The notes beneath the pieces were generated by a model, which worked only from the letters and a program-made list of their open reading frames with translations, did no database searches and was not told where the DNA came from. Below are positions 15,756 to 25,348 of a DNA stretch of 64,000 bases, in pieces. Made by a program: the position numbers and the translations under genes. Every line of letters begins with the position of its first letter. Within the stretch, counting starts at the first letter, position 1. The stretch is from Marinobacter vinifirmus. Its GTDB lineage: Bacteria > Pseudomonadota > Gammaproteobacteria > Pseudomonadales > Oleiphilaceae. The stretch covers positions 62,001-126,000 of the forward strand of contig NZ_NEFY01000005.1 in the NCBI RefSeq assembly GCF_002258215.1. Reading direction: 5' to 3'.

Positions 15756-17831
15756 TCAGCTGACCACCGGGATATCGTTGTCCTGCTCTTGTTCCTGGTC
15801 GGCCTGGTCTTCATCCGGCAGGGTGAAGCCGGCAACGGAGGACCGCAGCTCGGACGCCATTTCAGCCAGGTTACCGATAGACTTCGCCGTGGCGTTGGTA
15901 CCGGAGGAGGTCTGCGAGGTGATTTCCTGGATAACGTTCATCGTGTTGGAAATGTGCGCCGCAGAGGACGATTGCTGGCGTGCCGCGTTGGAGATGTTCT
16001 GGATCAGCTCCGCCAGGGACATGGATACGTTCTCGATTTCCTCGAGGGCGATACCCGCGTCCTGGGCCAGACGGGCACCACGGACCACCTCGGCGGTGGT
16101 GTGTTCCATGGAGATAACCGCTTCGTTGGTGTCAGACTGGATCGTCTTAACCAGCGCTTCAATCTGCTTGGTTGCCGCAGAGGAACGTTCCGCAAGGCGC
16201 TGAACTTCGTCCGCAACCACCGCGAAGCCCCGGCCCGCGTCACCGGCCATGGAGGCCTGGATTGCTGCGTTCAGGGACAGGATGTTGGTCTGGTCGGCGA
16301 TGTCGTTGATCAGGGATACGATGTCACCGATTTCCTGGGAGGATTCACCCAGACGCTTGATCCGCTTGGAGGTCTCCTGGATCTGCTCCCGGATGTTGTC
16401 CATGCCGCGGATGGTGTTCTGTACCACTTCCGCGCCTTTCTTCGCGATCGCAACCGACCGCTCCGCAACCGCTGAGGATTCCGCGGCGTTGGAAGATACC
16501 TGGTCGATGGACACCGCCATCTCGTTAACCGCGGCAGAGGCGCCGGCAATTTCCTGGGCCTGGTGCTCGGAAGCATCCGCCAGGTGCATGGCTGTGGCCT
16601 GGGTTTCCTGGGCCGCACCGGCTACCCGTACGGCAGTACCCCGGATGGCCTGTACCAGCCCGCGCATCTGGTCGATCGCGTAGTTGATGGAGTCGGCGAT
16701 GGCACCGGTGAAGTCCTCGGTTACCGTGGCCTCGGTGGTCAGGTCACCATCGGCCAGGTCGGCCAGTTCGTCCAGCAGTCGCAGGATCGCGTTCTGGTTC
16801 TGCTCGTTCTGTTCCTGGGTGGTGGCCAGTCGGGACTGGGCATCGCGGTACAGGGCCAGGCCGATGAACACTACAATCGCTACCATGGCCGCCAGGATGA
16901 AGAAGGCCAGGGTGGGGCTGACCAGGCGGGAGCCGGACTGGGAGCCAAAGCCGTCAGCCAGTACCGACAGCTCGGCCAGCAGGATTTCGGAGTTCTGGAA
17001 GATGTCGCTGGCAGCGGTACGAACCTTGAAGAGGTCGGGAGAGGCTTCAAGAATCGCGTCAACGTTCTGGGAAACGAATTCGAACAGCTCGTCAACCGCT
17101 TCCAGGCCGTAGATGGCGTCTTCATCGGCGACCCGGGTGATGCCCATGGCCGGGTTGCCGTTGAGCTGGCCTTCGAGTACCCGGCCGAACAGGCTGGCGT
17201 CGCGGCCGAAACGGTCGGCGGCGATAACGGCGTCTTCGTCACCGGACAGTACGTTGTTAACGGAGCGGACAATACGCTCGGCCAGCAGGGACTGGCGCTG
17301 GGCCAGGGAGATCTGCTCGGCGGGTGCGCCGTTATCCAGCAGGATCTGAACGATATCGTCGTATTCCACCTGCAGCTGCGGAATGGTTTCGTTCAGGGTG
17401 CGGGCTACTTCATGCAGGCCCAGTACCGCTTCCCGGGTAGACAGGATGCTGTCGGCGTTTTCGCGAACACTGTTCCAGTGCTGCTGTACACCGCTCTGTT
17501 GTGCCAGTTCACTGGCCGGAAGGCCGGTTTCCGGATTGCCTTCGGTAACACTGGTCCAGAGTTGCTGGAACTCGTCCCGGGAGCGACGCAACTGGTCGAA
17601 CGCTTCGGCGGTACCACCGGCAGCCTCGGTCGCGTTCTTCGCAATCTCCTGGGACAGCACCCGCATTTCTGCAGTGTTGGCAATGTATTGCTGATCGTTC
17701 TGGCCGTCCTTGTTGATGATGAACAGCACCACAACGAGCAGGACGGTAAGTGCAATCAGCGCTGCGATCAGGCCGGCAACGAGTTTGTTGCCGCCCTGTC
17801 CGGTACTGAGTCTTCCGGCTCTGTTTTTCAT
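15756..17831 (-). CDS. pilJ: type IV pilus chemoreceptor PilJ (methyl-accepting protein)
   Basis: A 691-residue membrane chemoreceptor. The first membrane helix is at about 17-39, a periplasmic sensing region with PilJ-type helical repeats covers about 45-300, and the second helix is at about 305-325. A HAMP-like linker precedes the cytoplasmic signalling domain. The hairpin tip reads NILSLNAAIQASMAG, the PilJ variant of the usual receptor sequence, then GRGFAVVADEVQRLAERS. In P. aeruginosa PilJ senses pilus-related surface cues and signals to ChpA through PilI. The C-terminal tail is acidic with no CheR pentapeptide visible. Confidence 0.95.
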   Translation of the reverse strand: MKNRAGRLSTGQGGNKLVAGLIAALIALTVLLVVVLFIINKDGQNDQQYIANTAEMRVLSQEIAKNATEAAGGTAEAFDQLRRSRDEFQQLWTSVTEGNPETGLPASELAQQSGVQQHWNSVRENADSILSTREAVLGLHEVARTLNETIPQLQVEYDDIVQILLDNGAPAEQISLAQRQSLLAERIVRSVNNVLSGDEDAVIAADRFGRDASLFGRVLEGQLNGNPAMGITRVADEDAIYGLEAVDELFEFVSQNVDAILEASPDLFKVRTAASDIFQNSEILLAELSVLADGFGSQSGSRLVSPTLAFFILAAMVAIVVFIGLALYRDAQSRLATTQEQNEQNQNAILRLLDELADLADGDLTTEATVTEDFTGAIADSINYAIDQMRGLVQAIRGTAVRVAGAAQETQATAMHLADASEHQAQEIAGASAAVNEMAVSIDQVSSNAAESSAVAERSVAIAKKGAEVVQNTIRGMDNIREQIQETSKRIKRLGESSQEIGDIVSLINDIADQTNILSLNAAIQASMAGDAGRGFAVVADEVQRLAERSSAATKQIEALVKTIQSDTNEAVISMEHTTAEVVRGARLAQDAGIALEEIENVSMSLAELIQNISNAARQQSSSAAHISNTMNVIQEITSQTSSGTNATAKSIGNLAEMASELRSSVAGFTLPDEDQADQEQEQDNDIPVVS

Positions 17832-17925
17832 TTTCTGGCTCCCGGCCTCTTTCTTCTGGAAATGGCAATATTGGTGTAGCGGGCTTCAGATGGACAGGGT
17901 GATGTGCCTGCCAGTGCCATCACCC

Positions 17926-18471
17926 TTACCACTGTGCAACATCAAGAAAGCGTTCGTCTTCCACCAGGGTGGCGGCAGAGAATACTTTCCAGATTTCGTC
18001 GTTACGTTCGTAGCCGCCGTTCACAAACGGCTGAACGTTTTCGGGCACACCGCTGGTGCTGGCCCTGAAACTGTCTTTTGCGAAATACTGCATGCCCAGC
18101 ACGGTGTCGACCACCAGGCCGCTGAATACATCGCCCTGCTCAACCACCAGCACCCGCCGTTCACGGGCATTCCGTGAAGAGCGGGGGATGTCGAAGAAGT
18201 TGGCAAGGTCAACCAGCGGCAGTAACCGGCCCCGGACGTTGGCGGCACCCAGCAGGAACGGGCGGACGCCCGGAATGTGGGTAAACCGGGGCACGTGCAG
18301 GATTTCTGTGACTTCCCCCATCGGGGCAACGTAGTGCTCGCCGGCCAGGATGAAGCCGATACCGTTCCACAGTTCAACGGCTTCTTCCTGCTCCGGCAGG
18401 CCGGCCGCCATGGAACGGCTGCGCCGGGCGATATCCGTCAGAACAGCAAAAGGGGCGGCCTGGGCGGACAT
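17926..18471 (-). CDS. pilI: CheW-like adaptor PilI
   Basis: A 181-residue CheW-domain adaptor. Recognisable parts are GEHYVAPMGEVTEILHVP, GVRPFLLGAANVRGRLLPLVDL and a VFSGLVVDTVLGMQ segment. It should couple PilJ to ChpA in the signalling array. It lies third in the operon, after pilH and before pilJ. There is a 94-base gap to pilJ, the largest inside the operon, in which no clear promoter was found. Confidence 0.92.
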   Translation of the reverse strand: MSAQAAPFAVLTDIARRSRSMAAGLPEQEEAVELWNGIGFILAGEHYVAPMGEVTEILHVPRFTHIPGVRPFLLGAANVRGRLLPLVDLANFFDIPRSSRNARERRVLVVEQGDVFSGLVVDTVLGMQYFAKDSFRASTSGVPENVQPFVNGGYERNDEIWKVFSAATLVEDERFLDVAQW

Positions 18472-18491
18472 GCGAACTCCAAAGTCAGGGA

Positions 18492-18854
18492 TCAGGCAAT
18501 CAGGCTGTTGATTGTCTTGATCAGGTCGTCTTCGTTAACTGGCTTGACCAGGTAACCCTTGGCACCCTGGCGGGTTCCCCACACCCGGTCAGTTTCCTGA
18601 TCCTTGGTGGTTACGATCACAACCGGAATAGATGCGGTTTCCGGTGCGCGGGTCAGCTGGCGTGTCGCCTGGAAGCCGTTCAGGCCGGGCATGACCACGT
18701 CCATCAGCACCAGGTCCGGAGTTTCCGCGCGGGCCTTGGCTACGCCGTCGGCGCCGTTGTCGGCGGTCAGCACTTCGTGCTTGTGCTTTTCCAGGATGGT
18801 GGAGATTTTCTTAACTTCGGTTGGCGAATCGTCAACAATCAGAATGCGGGCCAT
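18492..18854 (-). CDS. pilH: twitching motility response regulator PilH
   Basis: A 120-residue stand-alone receiver domain. The acidic pocket is in ILIVDDSP, the phosphorylation site is Asp52 in LVLMDVVMPG, the Thr is in IVVTTKDQ and the conserved Lys in GYLVKPV. It has no output domain, as expected for a CheY-type protein. In P. aeruginosa PilH acts with PilG in ChpA signalling and is linked to pilus retraction. It is second in the operon. Confidence 0.95.
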   Translation of the reverse strand: MARILIVDDSPTEVKKISTILEKHKHEVLTADNGADGVAKARAETPDLVLMDVVMPGLNGFQATRQLTRAPETASIPVVIVTTKDQETDRVWGTRQGAKGYLVKPVNEDDLIKTINSLIA

Positions 18855-18888
18855 GGTTTCCTCGATGGTTCTGGGGGTTCAGCAGGTT

Positions 18889-19281
18889 TTACTGTTCCGC
18901 CTGCGGCATGTAGTGGCGGATGGTGTTGAGCAGCTCATCCTTGCTGAAGGGTTTGGTCAGATACTGGTCGGAGCCTACGATGCGGCCTTTAGCCTTGTCG
19001 AACAGGCCGTCCTTGCTCGAAAGCATGATTACCGGCGTCTTCTTGAAAGAGGAATTGTTCTTGATCAGTGCGCAGGTCTGGTAGCCGTCCAGGCGGGGCA
19101 TCATGATGTCAACAAAGATGATGTCCGGCTGGGAATCGGCAATCTTGGCCAGAGCGTCAAAGCCGTCAGTGGCAGTGATGACCTCACAACCGACTTTTTT
19201 CAGAAGGGTTTCTGCGGTGCGACGAATGGTTTTGCTGTCGTCGATCACCATGATCTTCAAGTTCTCGAAGTTGTCATCCAT
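18889..19281 (-). CDS. pilG: twitching motility response regulator PilG
   Basis: A 130-residue CheY-like receiver: acidic pair in MVIDDSKTIRR, phospho-acceptor Asp58 in IIFVDIMMPRLDG, Ser in MLSSKDG and Lys in YLTKPFSKDE. It is the first gene of pilGHIJK-chpABC. In P. aeruginosa phosphorylated PilG promotes pilus extension and activates the adenylate cyclase CyaB through FimL/FimV. It is divergent from gshB, as in Pseudomonas, which supports the assignment. Confidence 0.96.
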   Translation of the reverse strand: MDDNFENLKIMVIDDSKTIRRTAETLLKKVGCEVITATDGFDALAKIADSQPDIIFVDIMMPRLDGYQTCALIKNNSSFKKTPVIMLSSKDGLFDKAKGRIVGSDQYLTKPFSKDELLNTIRHYMPQAEQ

Positions 19282-19354
19282 TGTCCAACTGCCTTGCGCT
19301 CTAGCGACTGTCGTTATTTTCGAACGGGGTTTTTAACACAAACATTAAGGTTGA

Positions 19355-19379
19355 TCTATAAACCCCGCACATTTATAGA
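19355..19379. promoter_or_regulatory. perfect inverted repeat in the pilG/gshB divergent region
   Basis: TCTATAAA (19355-19362) and TTTATAGA (19372-19379) are exact complements around a 9-base spacer, an A/T-rich palindrome in a GC-rich genome. A second pair, CCGGATAAA near 19389 and TTTATCCGG near 19458, flanks the middle of the 317-base spacer. A TACAAT hexamer at 19485-19490 could be a -10 for gshB, but no good -35 accompanies it. The palindrome is a candidate operator for the pil operon; no known regulator consensus was recognised. Confidence 0.4.
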
Positions 19380-19598
19380 ATATCGATGGCCGGATAAAAA
19401 GCATTAGTTTGTGACCAAATGTACTTCTGCCCGCTGCGTCACGGATTGATGTGGCGATTTATCCGGATGCATTTATGGCTCGGGTACAATACCATCTAGG
19501 GTTTCAGCATAGCACCTTGCACCGGTTTGCTCTGTATACCGGTTCGTGTTTTTGACGGAGCAACTTCCCGCTCCCCAACCGACTTTCCAGGAGACTCT

Positions 19599-20552
19599 AT
19601 GACAATCCGGCTCGGGATCGTGATGGATCCGATCGAGGATATCCATTTCAAGAAAGACAGCTCACTGGCCATGTTGCTGGCGGCCCAGAAACGGGGCTGG
19701 GAAATCGAGTACATGGAATTGCCGGATATGTACCTGGCCGGTGGCCAGGCCCGTGCCCATACCCGCAAGCTGACGGTGCATAACGATCCGGAAAACTGGT
19801 TCAGCTACGGTGCCGCTGAAGACACGGCACTGGGCGACCTGGATGTGATCCTGATGCGCAAGGATCCCCCGGTCGACAGGGAGTTCCTGATGGCCACCTA
19901 TATACTGGAAGCGGCGGAACAGCAGGGTGCCCTGGTGGTCAATCCGGCCGCCACGTTGCGGGATTGCAACGAGAAGCTGTTTGCCACCCAGTTTGAAGAC
20001 CTGACACCGCCGCTGATCGTGACCCGCTCCTCCCAGCGTTTCCGGGATTTCTATGCCGAGCACGGCGACATCATCATGAAGCCCGTAGATGGCATGGGTG
20101 GTCGCTCGATTTTCCGCGTTAAAGAAAACGACGCCAACCTGGGTGTGATCATCGAAACCCTGACCAACCATGGCGCGCACCAGGCCATGGCCCAGAAATT
20201 CATTCCGGAAATCACCGACGGTGACAAGCGCATCCTGCTGATTGATGGCGAGCCGGTGCCCTACGCCCTTGCGCGCATTCCTTCGCAAGGCGAGAATCGC
20301 GGCAACCTGGCCGCCGGCGGCCGGGGTGAGGGCCGTGAACTGACCGCCAGGGATCGTGAAATCTGTGCCCGGGTGGCGCCGGTGATCAAGGCCAAGGGCC
20401 TGATGTTTGTGGGCCTGGATGTGATTGGCGACTACCTCACCGAAATCAACGTAACCAGTCCCACCTGCATCCGGGAACTGGACGCTGCCTTCGGCATCGA
20501 TATTGCCGGTATGTTGCTGGACGCCGTGGAGCGCCGGTTGTCACAGGGCTGA
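19599..20552 (+). CDS. gshB: glutathione synthetase
   Basis: A 317-residue ATP-grasp ligase joining gamma-glutamylcysteine and glycine to make glutathione. Typical segments are IRLGIVMDPIEDI at the start, DVILMRKDPPVDREFL, VVNPAATLRDCNEKL, IIMKPVDGMGGRSIFR and INVTSPTCIREL near the end. The length matches the E. coli enzyme. The ATG at 19599 follows AGGAG. The frame is open further upstream but without family similarity. It is divergent from pilG and followed after 38 bases by tonB. Confidence 0.96.
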   Translation: MTIRLGIVMDPIEDIHFKKDSSLAMLLAAQKRGWEIEYMELPDMYLAGGQARAHTRKLTVHNDPENWFSYGAAEDTALGDLDVILMRKDPPVDREFLMATYILEAAEQQGALVVNPAATLRDCNEKLFATQFEDLTPPLIVTRSSQRFRDFYAEHGDIIMKPVDGMGGRSIFRVKENDANLGVIIETLTNHGAHQAMAQKFIPEITDGDKRILLIDGEPVPYALARIPSQGENRGNLAAGGRGEGRELTARDREICARVAPVIKAKGLMFVGLDVIGDYLTEINVTSPTCIRELDAAFGIDIAGMLLDAVERRLSQG

Positions 20553-20590
20553 ACAGCACCGGTAATGCGGGCACAGAATCAGGATAGGTA

Positions 20591-21451
20591 ATGGCAGTTC
20601 AGGTAAGCGATTTCGACCGGTTTTCCTTCACCCTGTTCATGGCGCTGGCGGTTCACGCCATCGTCGTGCTGGGCATTACCTTCGCCCCGGAACCGCCCCG
20701 CAGCTCTGCCCAGACCATGGAAATCACCCTGTCGCAGTTTGACGACGAAGAAGCGCCGGAGAAGGCCGATTTCCTGGCCCAGACCAGCCAGAAGGGCAGT
20801 GGTACTGAAGAGCAGGCCATGGAAATGACCTCGCCGCAGCCGGCGGAAGTCAGCCAGCCCGAGGTGGCCGAAATCCAGCCGGAGCCGGCAACCACGGCAG
20901 AGCCCAATCCGCAGGAAGAGCGGGCCGTGGTGCAGACCGAAAGCAAGGCCCACCAGCAGGTCCGGCAGCCGGAAACCCGGGAAGATCCGGAGCCGCTGCC
21001 CCGGGCCGAGCGCAAAAGCCTGATGGAGCGCAGCCTGGAAATCGCCAGCCTGGAAGCCCGCTTCGACGCCCAGCAGCAGGCCTATGCCCGGCGCCCCAGG
21101 GTCATGCGGGTAACCGCGGCGTCCACGCTCAAGTCGGATAACGCCTGGTACGTGCAGAACTGGGTCAGCAAGGTGACCCGGGTCGGCAACATGAACTATC
21201 CGAACGAAGCGCGCCGTTCCGGCCTGTATGGTGACCTGAGGATGCTGGTTTCTCTGCGCAAAGATGGCACAATCAAGCAAGTGGCGATTCTCCAGTCGTC
21301 CGGCAGCACGGTACTCGATGATGCCGCCATCCGGATTGTGCGCATGGCAGCGCCGTTTGCACCCTTCCCGGAAGACATGCGCGAGCAGGTCGACGAACTG
21401 GAAATCATACGAACCTGGTCGTTCCAGAGGCGGGGGCTGACATCCGGATGA
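20591..21451 (+). CDS. tonB: energy transducer TonB (TonB3-like)
   Basis: A 286-residue TonB: a short cytoplasmic N-terminus, one membrane anchor at about 13-31 (LFMALAVHAIVVLGITF), a long Glu/Pro/Gln-rich periplasmic linker, and a C-terminal TonB domain containing VQNWVSKVTRVGNMNYP, GTIKQVAILQSSGS and LEIIRTWSFQR. It would transmit proton-motive force to outer-membrane receptors. It holds the position of P. aeruginosa tonB3 between gshB and yqgE, a paralogue implicated in twitching motility and pilus assembly. The stop overlaps the yqgE start (ATGA). Confidence 0.9.
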   Translation: MAVQVSDFDRFSFTLFMALAVHAIVVLGITFAPEPPRSSAQTMEITLSQFDDEEAPEKADFLAQTSQKGSGTEEQAMEMTSPQPAEVSQPEVAEIQPEPATTAEPNPQEERAVVQTESKAHQQVRQPETREDPEPLPRAERKSLMERSLEIASLEARFDAQQQAYARRPRVMRVTAASTLKSDNAWYVQNWVSKVTRVGNMNYPNEARRSGLYGDLRMLVSLRKDGTIKQVAILQSSGSTVLDDAAIRIVRMAAPFAPFPEDMREQVDELEIIRTWSFQRRGLTSG

Positions 21452-22014
21452 CAACCGGCACGGATACCAAGGCAAGTCTGCGGCACCATTTCCTGGTGGC
21501 ATCGCCATGGCTGGCCGATCCCAATTTTCACGGGGGCGTGATCTACCTGTGCGAGCATTCCTCCGAGGGTGCGCTCGGGTTGATGATCAACCAGCCTCTG
21601 GGCATTCACCTGGGTGAAATCCTTGAACAGCTCGATATGCACGGTGGCGAGCTGGACCTGCCGGTATTTACCGGTGGCCCGGTGCAGCCGGAGCGAGGCT
21701 TTGTACTGCACTCTCCCGGGCAGCACTGGCAGAATACTGCCACGGTAACCGACGACGTACTGCTGACCACCTCCCGGGACATCCTGGAAGGCATCGGCCG
21801 CAACGAAGGGCCGGAAGAGTTTCTGGTGGCGCTGGGTTATTCCGGCTGGGGTGAAGGCCAGCTGGAGGAAGAGCTGGGCAGCAATGCCTGGCTGACCTGC
21901 CCGGCCAGCACCGACATCCTGTTCCGCACCCCGGTGGAAAAACGTTACGAGGCGGTGTTGAAACTGATCGGCATAGACCTGAACCAGCTCAGCGATTCGG
22001 TGGGCCATGCCTGA
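21448..22014 (+). CDS. yqgE: YqgE/AlgH family protein
   Basis: A 188-residue member of the YqgE/AlgH family (DUF179): HHFLVASPWLADPNFHGGVIYLCEHS, then GALGLMINQPLG, and LVALGYSGWGEGQLEEEL. The molecular function of the family is not settled; AlgH has been linked to alginate regulation in Pseudomonas. It overlaps tonB by 4 bases and ruvX by 8 bases, so these genes are probably co-translated. Confidence 0.93.
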   Translation: MTTGTDTKASLRHHFLVASPWLADPNFHGGVIYLCEHSSEGALGLMINQPLGIHLGEILEQLDMHGGELDLPVFTGGPVQPERGFVLHSPGQHWQNTATVTDDVLLTTSRDILEGIGRNEGPEEFLVALGYSGWGEGQLEEELGSNAWLTCPASTDILFRTPVEKRYEAVLKLIGIDLNQLSDSVGHA

Positions 22015-22447
22015 TACCGGTAACCGCAGAATCCTGGCGTTTGACTTCGGCACCCGCCGCATTGGTGTGGCAAGCGGCCAGGAGCTGCTTGGCACCGGCC
22101 AGCCGCTGGCCATGATCCCGGCCCGTGACGGCATTCCGGACTGGCAGCAGGTCGAGAAACTGCTGGCGGAATGGCAGCCGGATATCGTGGTGGTGGGCCT
22201 GCCTTTGAATATGGACGACACCGAGAACGACATGTGTGCCCGGGCCCGCAAGTTCGGCAAGCGCCTGCACGGCCGCTACCATGTGCCGGTAGAGATGGTC
22301 GATGAGCGGCTGACCAGTTTTGAAGCCAAGGGCGATGTGATGGCCGCCGGCGGCAGCCGGGATTTCGGCCGCCACGGCGTGGACGACCGGGCTGCCGTAC
22401 TGATTCTGGAAACCTGGTGCCGGGAGCAGACCGGCAAACCTGACTGA
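22007..22447 (+). CDS. ruvX: Holliday junction resolvase-like protein RuvX (YqgF)
   Basis: A 146-residue RNase H-fold protein. The first acidic motif is LAFDFGTRRIGVA, followed by VVVGLPLNMD and the C-terminal DERLTSFEA and HGVDDRAAVLILE motifs. Homologues are credited with 16S rRNA 5'-end processing and were proposed as Holliday junction resolvases. It overlaps yqgE by 8 bases and is followed 10 bases later by pyrR. Confidence 0.94.
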   Translation: MPDTGNRRILAFDFGTRRIGVASGQELLGTGQPLAMIPARDGIPDWQQVEKLLAEWQPDIVVVGLPLNMDDTENDMCARARKFGKRLHGRYHVPVEMVDERLTSFEAKGDVMAAGGSRDFGRHGVDDRAAVLILETWCREQTGKPD

Positions 22448-22457
22448 CGAGGCATTA

Positions 22458-22967
22458 ATGACCGCATTGCTTGATATCAACCAGCTGCTGGATGAACTGG
22501 AAGCCGGCCTGCGCCGGATTCTGGCAGAGCGTGGCGTCGACAACCCGGCGCTGATCGGCATCCGTACCGGCGGCGTGTGGCTGGCGGATGTGATGAGCAA
22601 GCGCCTGGGCCTGGCCGAACCCTACGGCGAGCTGGACATTTCCTTCTACCGGGACGATTTCAGCCGCATTGGCCTGAACCCCAGGGTAGCGCCCTCCAGC
22701 CTGCCTTTCGATACCGAAGGCCGTGACATCATCCTGATTGATGACGTGATCATGAGTGGCCGCACGATCCGGGCAGCCATGAACGAGATCTTCGATTACG
22801 GCCGTCCGGCAAGTATCATACTGGCCACACTGATTGACCTGGGCGCCCGGGAATTGCCGGTGCAGCCGGATGTCACCGGCAAGGCACTTGCGCTGGACGC
22901 CCATCAGCGAGTAAAACTGCGCGGCCCTGATCCGCTGCGCATTGAATTCCAGGAAACCGGGCAGTAA
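22458..22967 (+). CDS. pyrR: bifunctional pyr regulator / uracil phosphoribosyltransferase PyrR
   Basis: A 169-residue type I phosphoribosyltransferase with LIGIRTGGVWLAD and the PRPP-binding motif IILIDDVIMSGRT. In Bacillus PyrR is an RNA-binding attenuator. In Pseudomonas the homologue precedes pyrB with a less certain regulatory role, and no PyrR anti-terminator structure was recognised in the 27-base spacer before pyrB. Uracil phosphoribosyltransferase activity is plausible. Confidence 0.93.
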   Translation: MTALLDINQLLDELEAGLRRILAERGVDNPALIGIRTGGVWLADVMSKRLGLAEPYGELDISFYRDDFSRIGLNPRVAPSSLPFDTEGRDIILIDDVIMSGRTIRAAMNEIFDYGRPASIILATLIDLGARELPVQPDVTGKALALDAHQRVKLRGPDPLRIEFQETGQ

Positions 22968-22994
22968 TACTCCCCACCAGACAACAGGCGAGCC

Positions 22995-24014
22995 ATGACC
23001 GCGAACGACCCCTCCCCGAACCACTTGCAGCTGACCCGGGACGGTCAGTTGCGGCATTTCCTCACCCTGGATGGCCTGGGCCGCGAACTGCTTACGGACA
23101 TCCTCGACACCGCCGACTCGTTCATCGAAGTAGGCGAGCGGCGGATCAAGAAAGTACCCCTGCTGCGGGGCCGCACGGTGGTTAACCTGTTTTTCGAATC
23201 CAGTACCCGCACCCGCAGCACCTTCGAGCTGGCCGCCAAGCGGTTGTCCGCCGACGTGCTGAACCTGGATATCAATACCTCCGCCACCTCCAAGGGCGAG
23301 TCCCTGTCTGACACCCTGCTCAACCTGGAAGCCATGGCCAGCGACATGTTTGTGGTGCGCCATTCCCAGAGCGGCGCGCCGCACTTTATTGCCGAAAGCG
23401 TGACCCCGGGCGTGGCCATCATCAACGCCGGCGACGGCCGCCATGCCCATCCGACCCAGGCCATGCTCGACATGCTGACCATTCGCCAGCACAAGGGCAG
23501 CTTCGAAGGCCTGAAAGTGGCCATCGTTGGCGATGTGCTGCACTCCCGGGTGGCCCGTTCCCAGATCCGTGCCCTGAACGTACTGGGCGCCGGGGAAGTG
23601 CGGGTGATTGCACCGGGCACCCTGCTGCCCAGAGACGTGGAAGACCTGGGCTGCACCGTGGAATACGACATGGCCCGGGGCATGCAGGACCTGGACGTGG
23701 TGATCATGCTGCGGCTGCAAAAAGAACGTATGGAAGGGGCGCTGCTGCCCAGCGAGCGGGAGTTCTACCGGCTGTACGGACTGAACCAGGACAAGCTTGC
23801 ACTGGCAAAGCCGGACTGCATTGTGATGCACCCGGGGCCCATCAACCGGGGCGTCGAGATTGAATCAGCGGTGGCCGACGGCCCGCAATCGGTCATCCTC
23901 AACCAGGTGACCAACGGTATCGCCATCCGCATGGCGGTGATGTCCATGGCCATGGGCGGCCAGGTGGCCGAACGACAGCAGAAACACAGTGATCACGAGG
24001 GAGCCCGGGCATGA
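22995..24014 (+). CDS. pyrB: aspartate carbamoyltransferase catalytic subunit
   Basis: A 339-residue enzyme of de novo pyrimidine synthesis (carbamoyl phosphate + aspartate to carbamoyl aspartate). The carbamoyl-phosphate loop reads [13 protein letters not shown] (67-79), with [12 protein letters not shown] and [12 protein letters not shown] further on. The N-terminus is extended by about 25 residues compared with the E. coli subunit, as in pseudomonads, where it serves in assembly with the PyrC' subunit. The next gene overlaps the stop by 4 bases. Confidence 0.97.
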   Translation: MTANDPSPNHLQLTRDGQLRHFLTLDGLGRELLTDILDTADSFIEVGERRIKKVPLLRGRTVVNLFFESSTRTRSTFELAAKRLSADVLNLDINTSATSKGESLSDTLLNLEAMASDMFVVRHSQSGAPHFIAESVTPGVAIINAGDGRHAHPTQAMLDMLTIRQHKGSFEGLKVAIVGDVLHSRVARSQIRALNVLGAGEVRVIAPGTLLPRDVEDLGCTVEYDMARGMQDLDVVIMLRLQKERMEGALLPSEREFYRLYGLNQDKLALAKPDCIVMHPGPINRGVEIESAVADGPQSVILNQVTNGIAIRMAVMSMAMGGQVAERQQKHSDHEGARA

Positions 24015-25306
24015 GCCACCAGCACAATGACAGTCTGAAAATTACCGGTGGCACCCTGTTCGACGGTTCCGGCACCGAAACCGACAACCCCGGCCTGCTG
24101 GTTCGCAACGGCAGGATCGAGGCCCTCGGCAGCGCTGCGGTAAGCGCCAGCGCGGCCCAGGAGTTTGATGCCAGTGGCTGCGTGATTGCGCCGGGTTTTA
24201 TTGACCTGTGCTGCAACCTGCGGGAGCCGGGCAATGGCCAGAAGGGCAACATCGCCTCGGAAACCCGGGCCGCGGCCCATGGTGGCTTCACCACCGTGTG
24301 TGCCTCGCCGGAAACCTCGCCGGTTAACGACTCCAGTGCGGTAACCCACCTGATCCGCGAAGGCGCAGACTCCCGCGGCTCGGTCCGGGTACTGCCGGTG
24401 GGCGCCATCACCCGGGGCCTCGACGGTGAAATGCTGAGCGACATGGCGGGCCTGAAGAATGCCGGTTGTGTGGCGGTGGGCAATGGTTCCCGGGGTGTGC
24501 GTAATGCCCGGATCCTGCGCCGTTGTATGGCCTATGCCCAGACCTTCGGCCTGACCGTGATGTTCAGCCCGGAAAACCAGGCCCTGGCGGCTGACGGTTA
24601 TTCCCACGATGGCCAGGTGGCTACCCGCCTGGGTCTGTTGGGTATTCCGGAAGTGGCGGAAACCGCGGCGGTGATGGAAATGCTGCTGCTGGCGGAAGAA
24701 ACCGGTGTGAAACTGCACCTGAGCCAGCTGTCCTCGGGCCGGAGTGTGCAAATGCTGGCGGATGCCCGCAAGCGCGGGATTCAGGTCACGGCCGACGTGG
24801 CCATGCATCAGCTGAGTTTCACTGAAGAGGCCCTGGCCGGTTTTGACAGCCGTTTCCACGTGCGCCCGCCGCTGCGCTCCGAAGCCGACCGGCAGGCGCT
24901 GGTGGCCGGTGTTCGGGATGGTGTGATCGATGCCATTGTCAGCCAGCACCAGCCCCACGACAGCGCTGCCAAGCAGGCACCGCTGCCGGCTACCGAGCCG
25001 GGACTGTCCAGCATCGAAAGCGTGCTGTCGCTGGGCCTGGAACTGGTCGCCCGGGGTGAGCTGGAGCGCGCCCGGCTGCTGAGCGCGCTGACCGCCGGCC
25101 CGGCCTCGGTGCTGGGTCGAAACGCGCGGCTGGCCGAAGGCGAGGCGGCAGACCTGTGCGTGTTCGCGCCGGAGCAGTCCTGGCAGCCGTCAGTGCAGAC
25201 CCTGGTCTCCGCCGGCCGGCACGCGCCGGTACTGGACCGCGAATTGCCTGGCCGGGTCCGGCTCACGCTGGTGGCCGGCAGAACGGCCTGGGCCGACCCG
25301 GCCTGA
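24011..25306 (+). CDS. pyrC': non-catalytic dihydroorotase-like subunit (PyrC'/PyrX)
   Basis: A 431-residue dihydroorotase homologue. The metal-binding motif expected as IDxHxHLREPG is here [11 protein letters not shown]: positions 67 and 69 are Cys and Asn in place of the two His. The enzyme is therefore predicted to be inactive. In Pseudomonas such PyrC' proteins are required for a stable, active aspartate transcarbamoylase dodecamer with PyrB. The overlap with pyrB (ATGA) fits a stoichiometric partner. A true dihydroorotase must be encoded elsewhere. Confidence 0.92.
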   Translation: MSHQHNDSLKITGGTLFDGSGTETDNPGLLVRNGRIEALGSAAVSASAAQEFDASGCVIAPGFIDLCCNLREPGNGQKGNIASETRAAAHGGFTTVCASPETSPVNDSSAVTHLIREGADSRGSVRVLPVGAITRGLDGEMLSDMAGLKNAGCVAVGNGSRGVRNARILRRCMAYAQTFGLTVMFSPENQALAADGYSHDGQVATRLGLLGIPEVAETAAVMEMLLLAEETGVKLHLSQLSSGRSVQMLADARKRGIQVTADVAMHQLSFTEEALAGFDSRFHVRPPLRSEADRQALVAGVRDGVIDAIVSQHQPHDSAAKQAPLPATEPGLSSIESVLSLGLELVARGELERARLLSALTAGPASVLGRNARLAEGEAADLCVFAPEQSWQPSVQTLVSAGRHAPVLDRELPGRVRLTLVAGRTAWADPA

Positions 25307-25328
25307 CCTGCCTGTCCTGAAAGTGCGG

Positions 25329-25348
25329 CAGAGGTTGTCCGGCCTCTG
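25329..25348. other. short hairpin after pyrC'
   Basis: CAGAGG (25329-25334) and CCTCTG (25343-25348) can form a small stem with an 8-base loop, 23 bases after the pyrC' stop, with no T-run. It may mark the end of the pyr transcript. The rest of the 203-base spacer holds the ribosome-binding site of the next gene and no convincing promoter. Confidence 0.25.
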
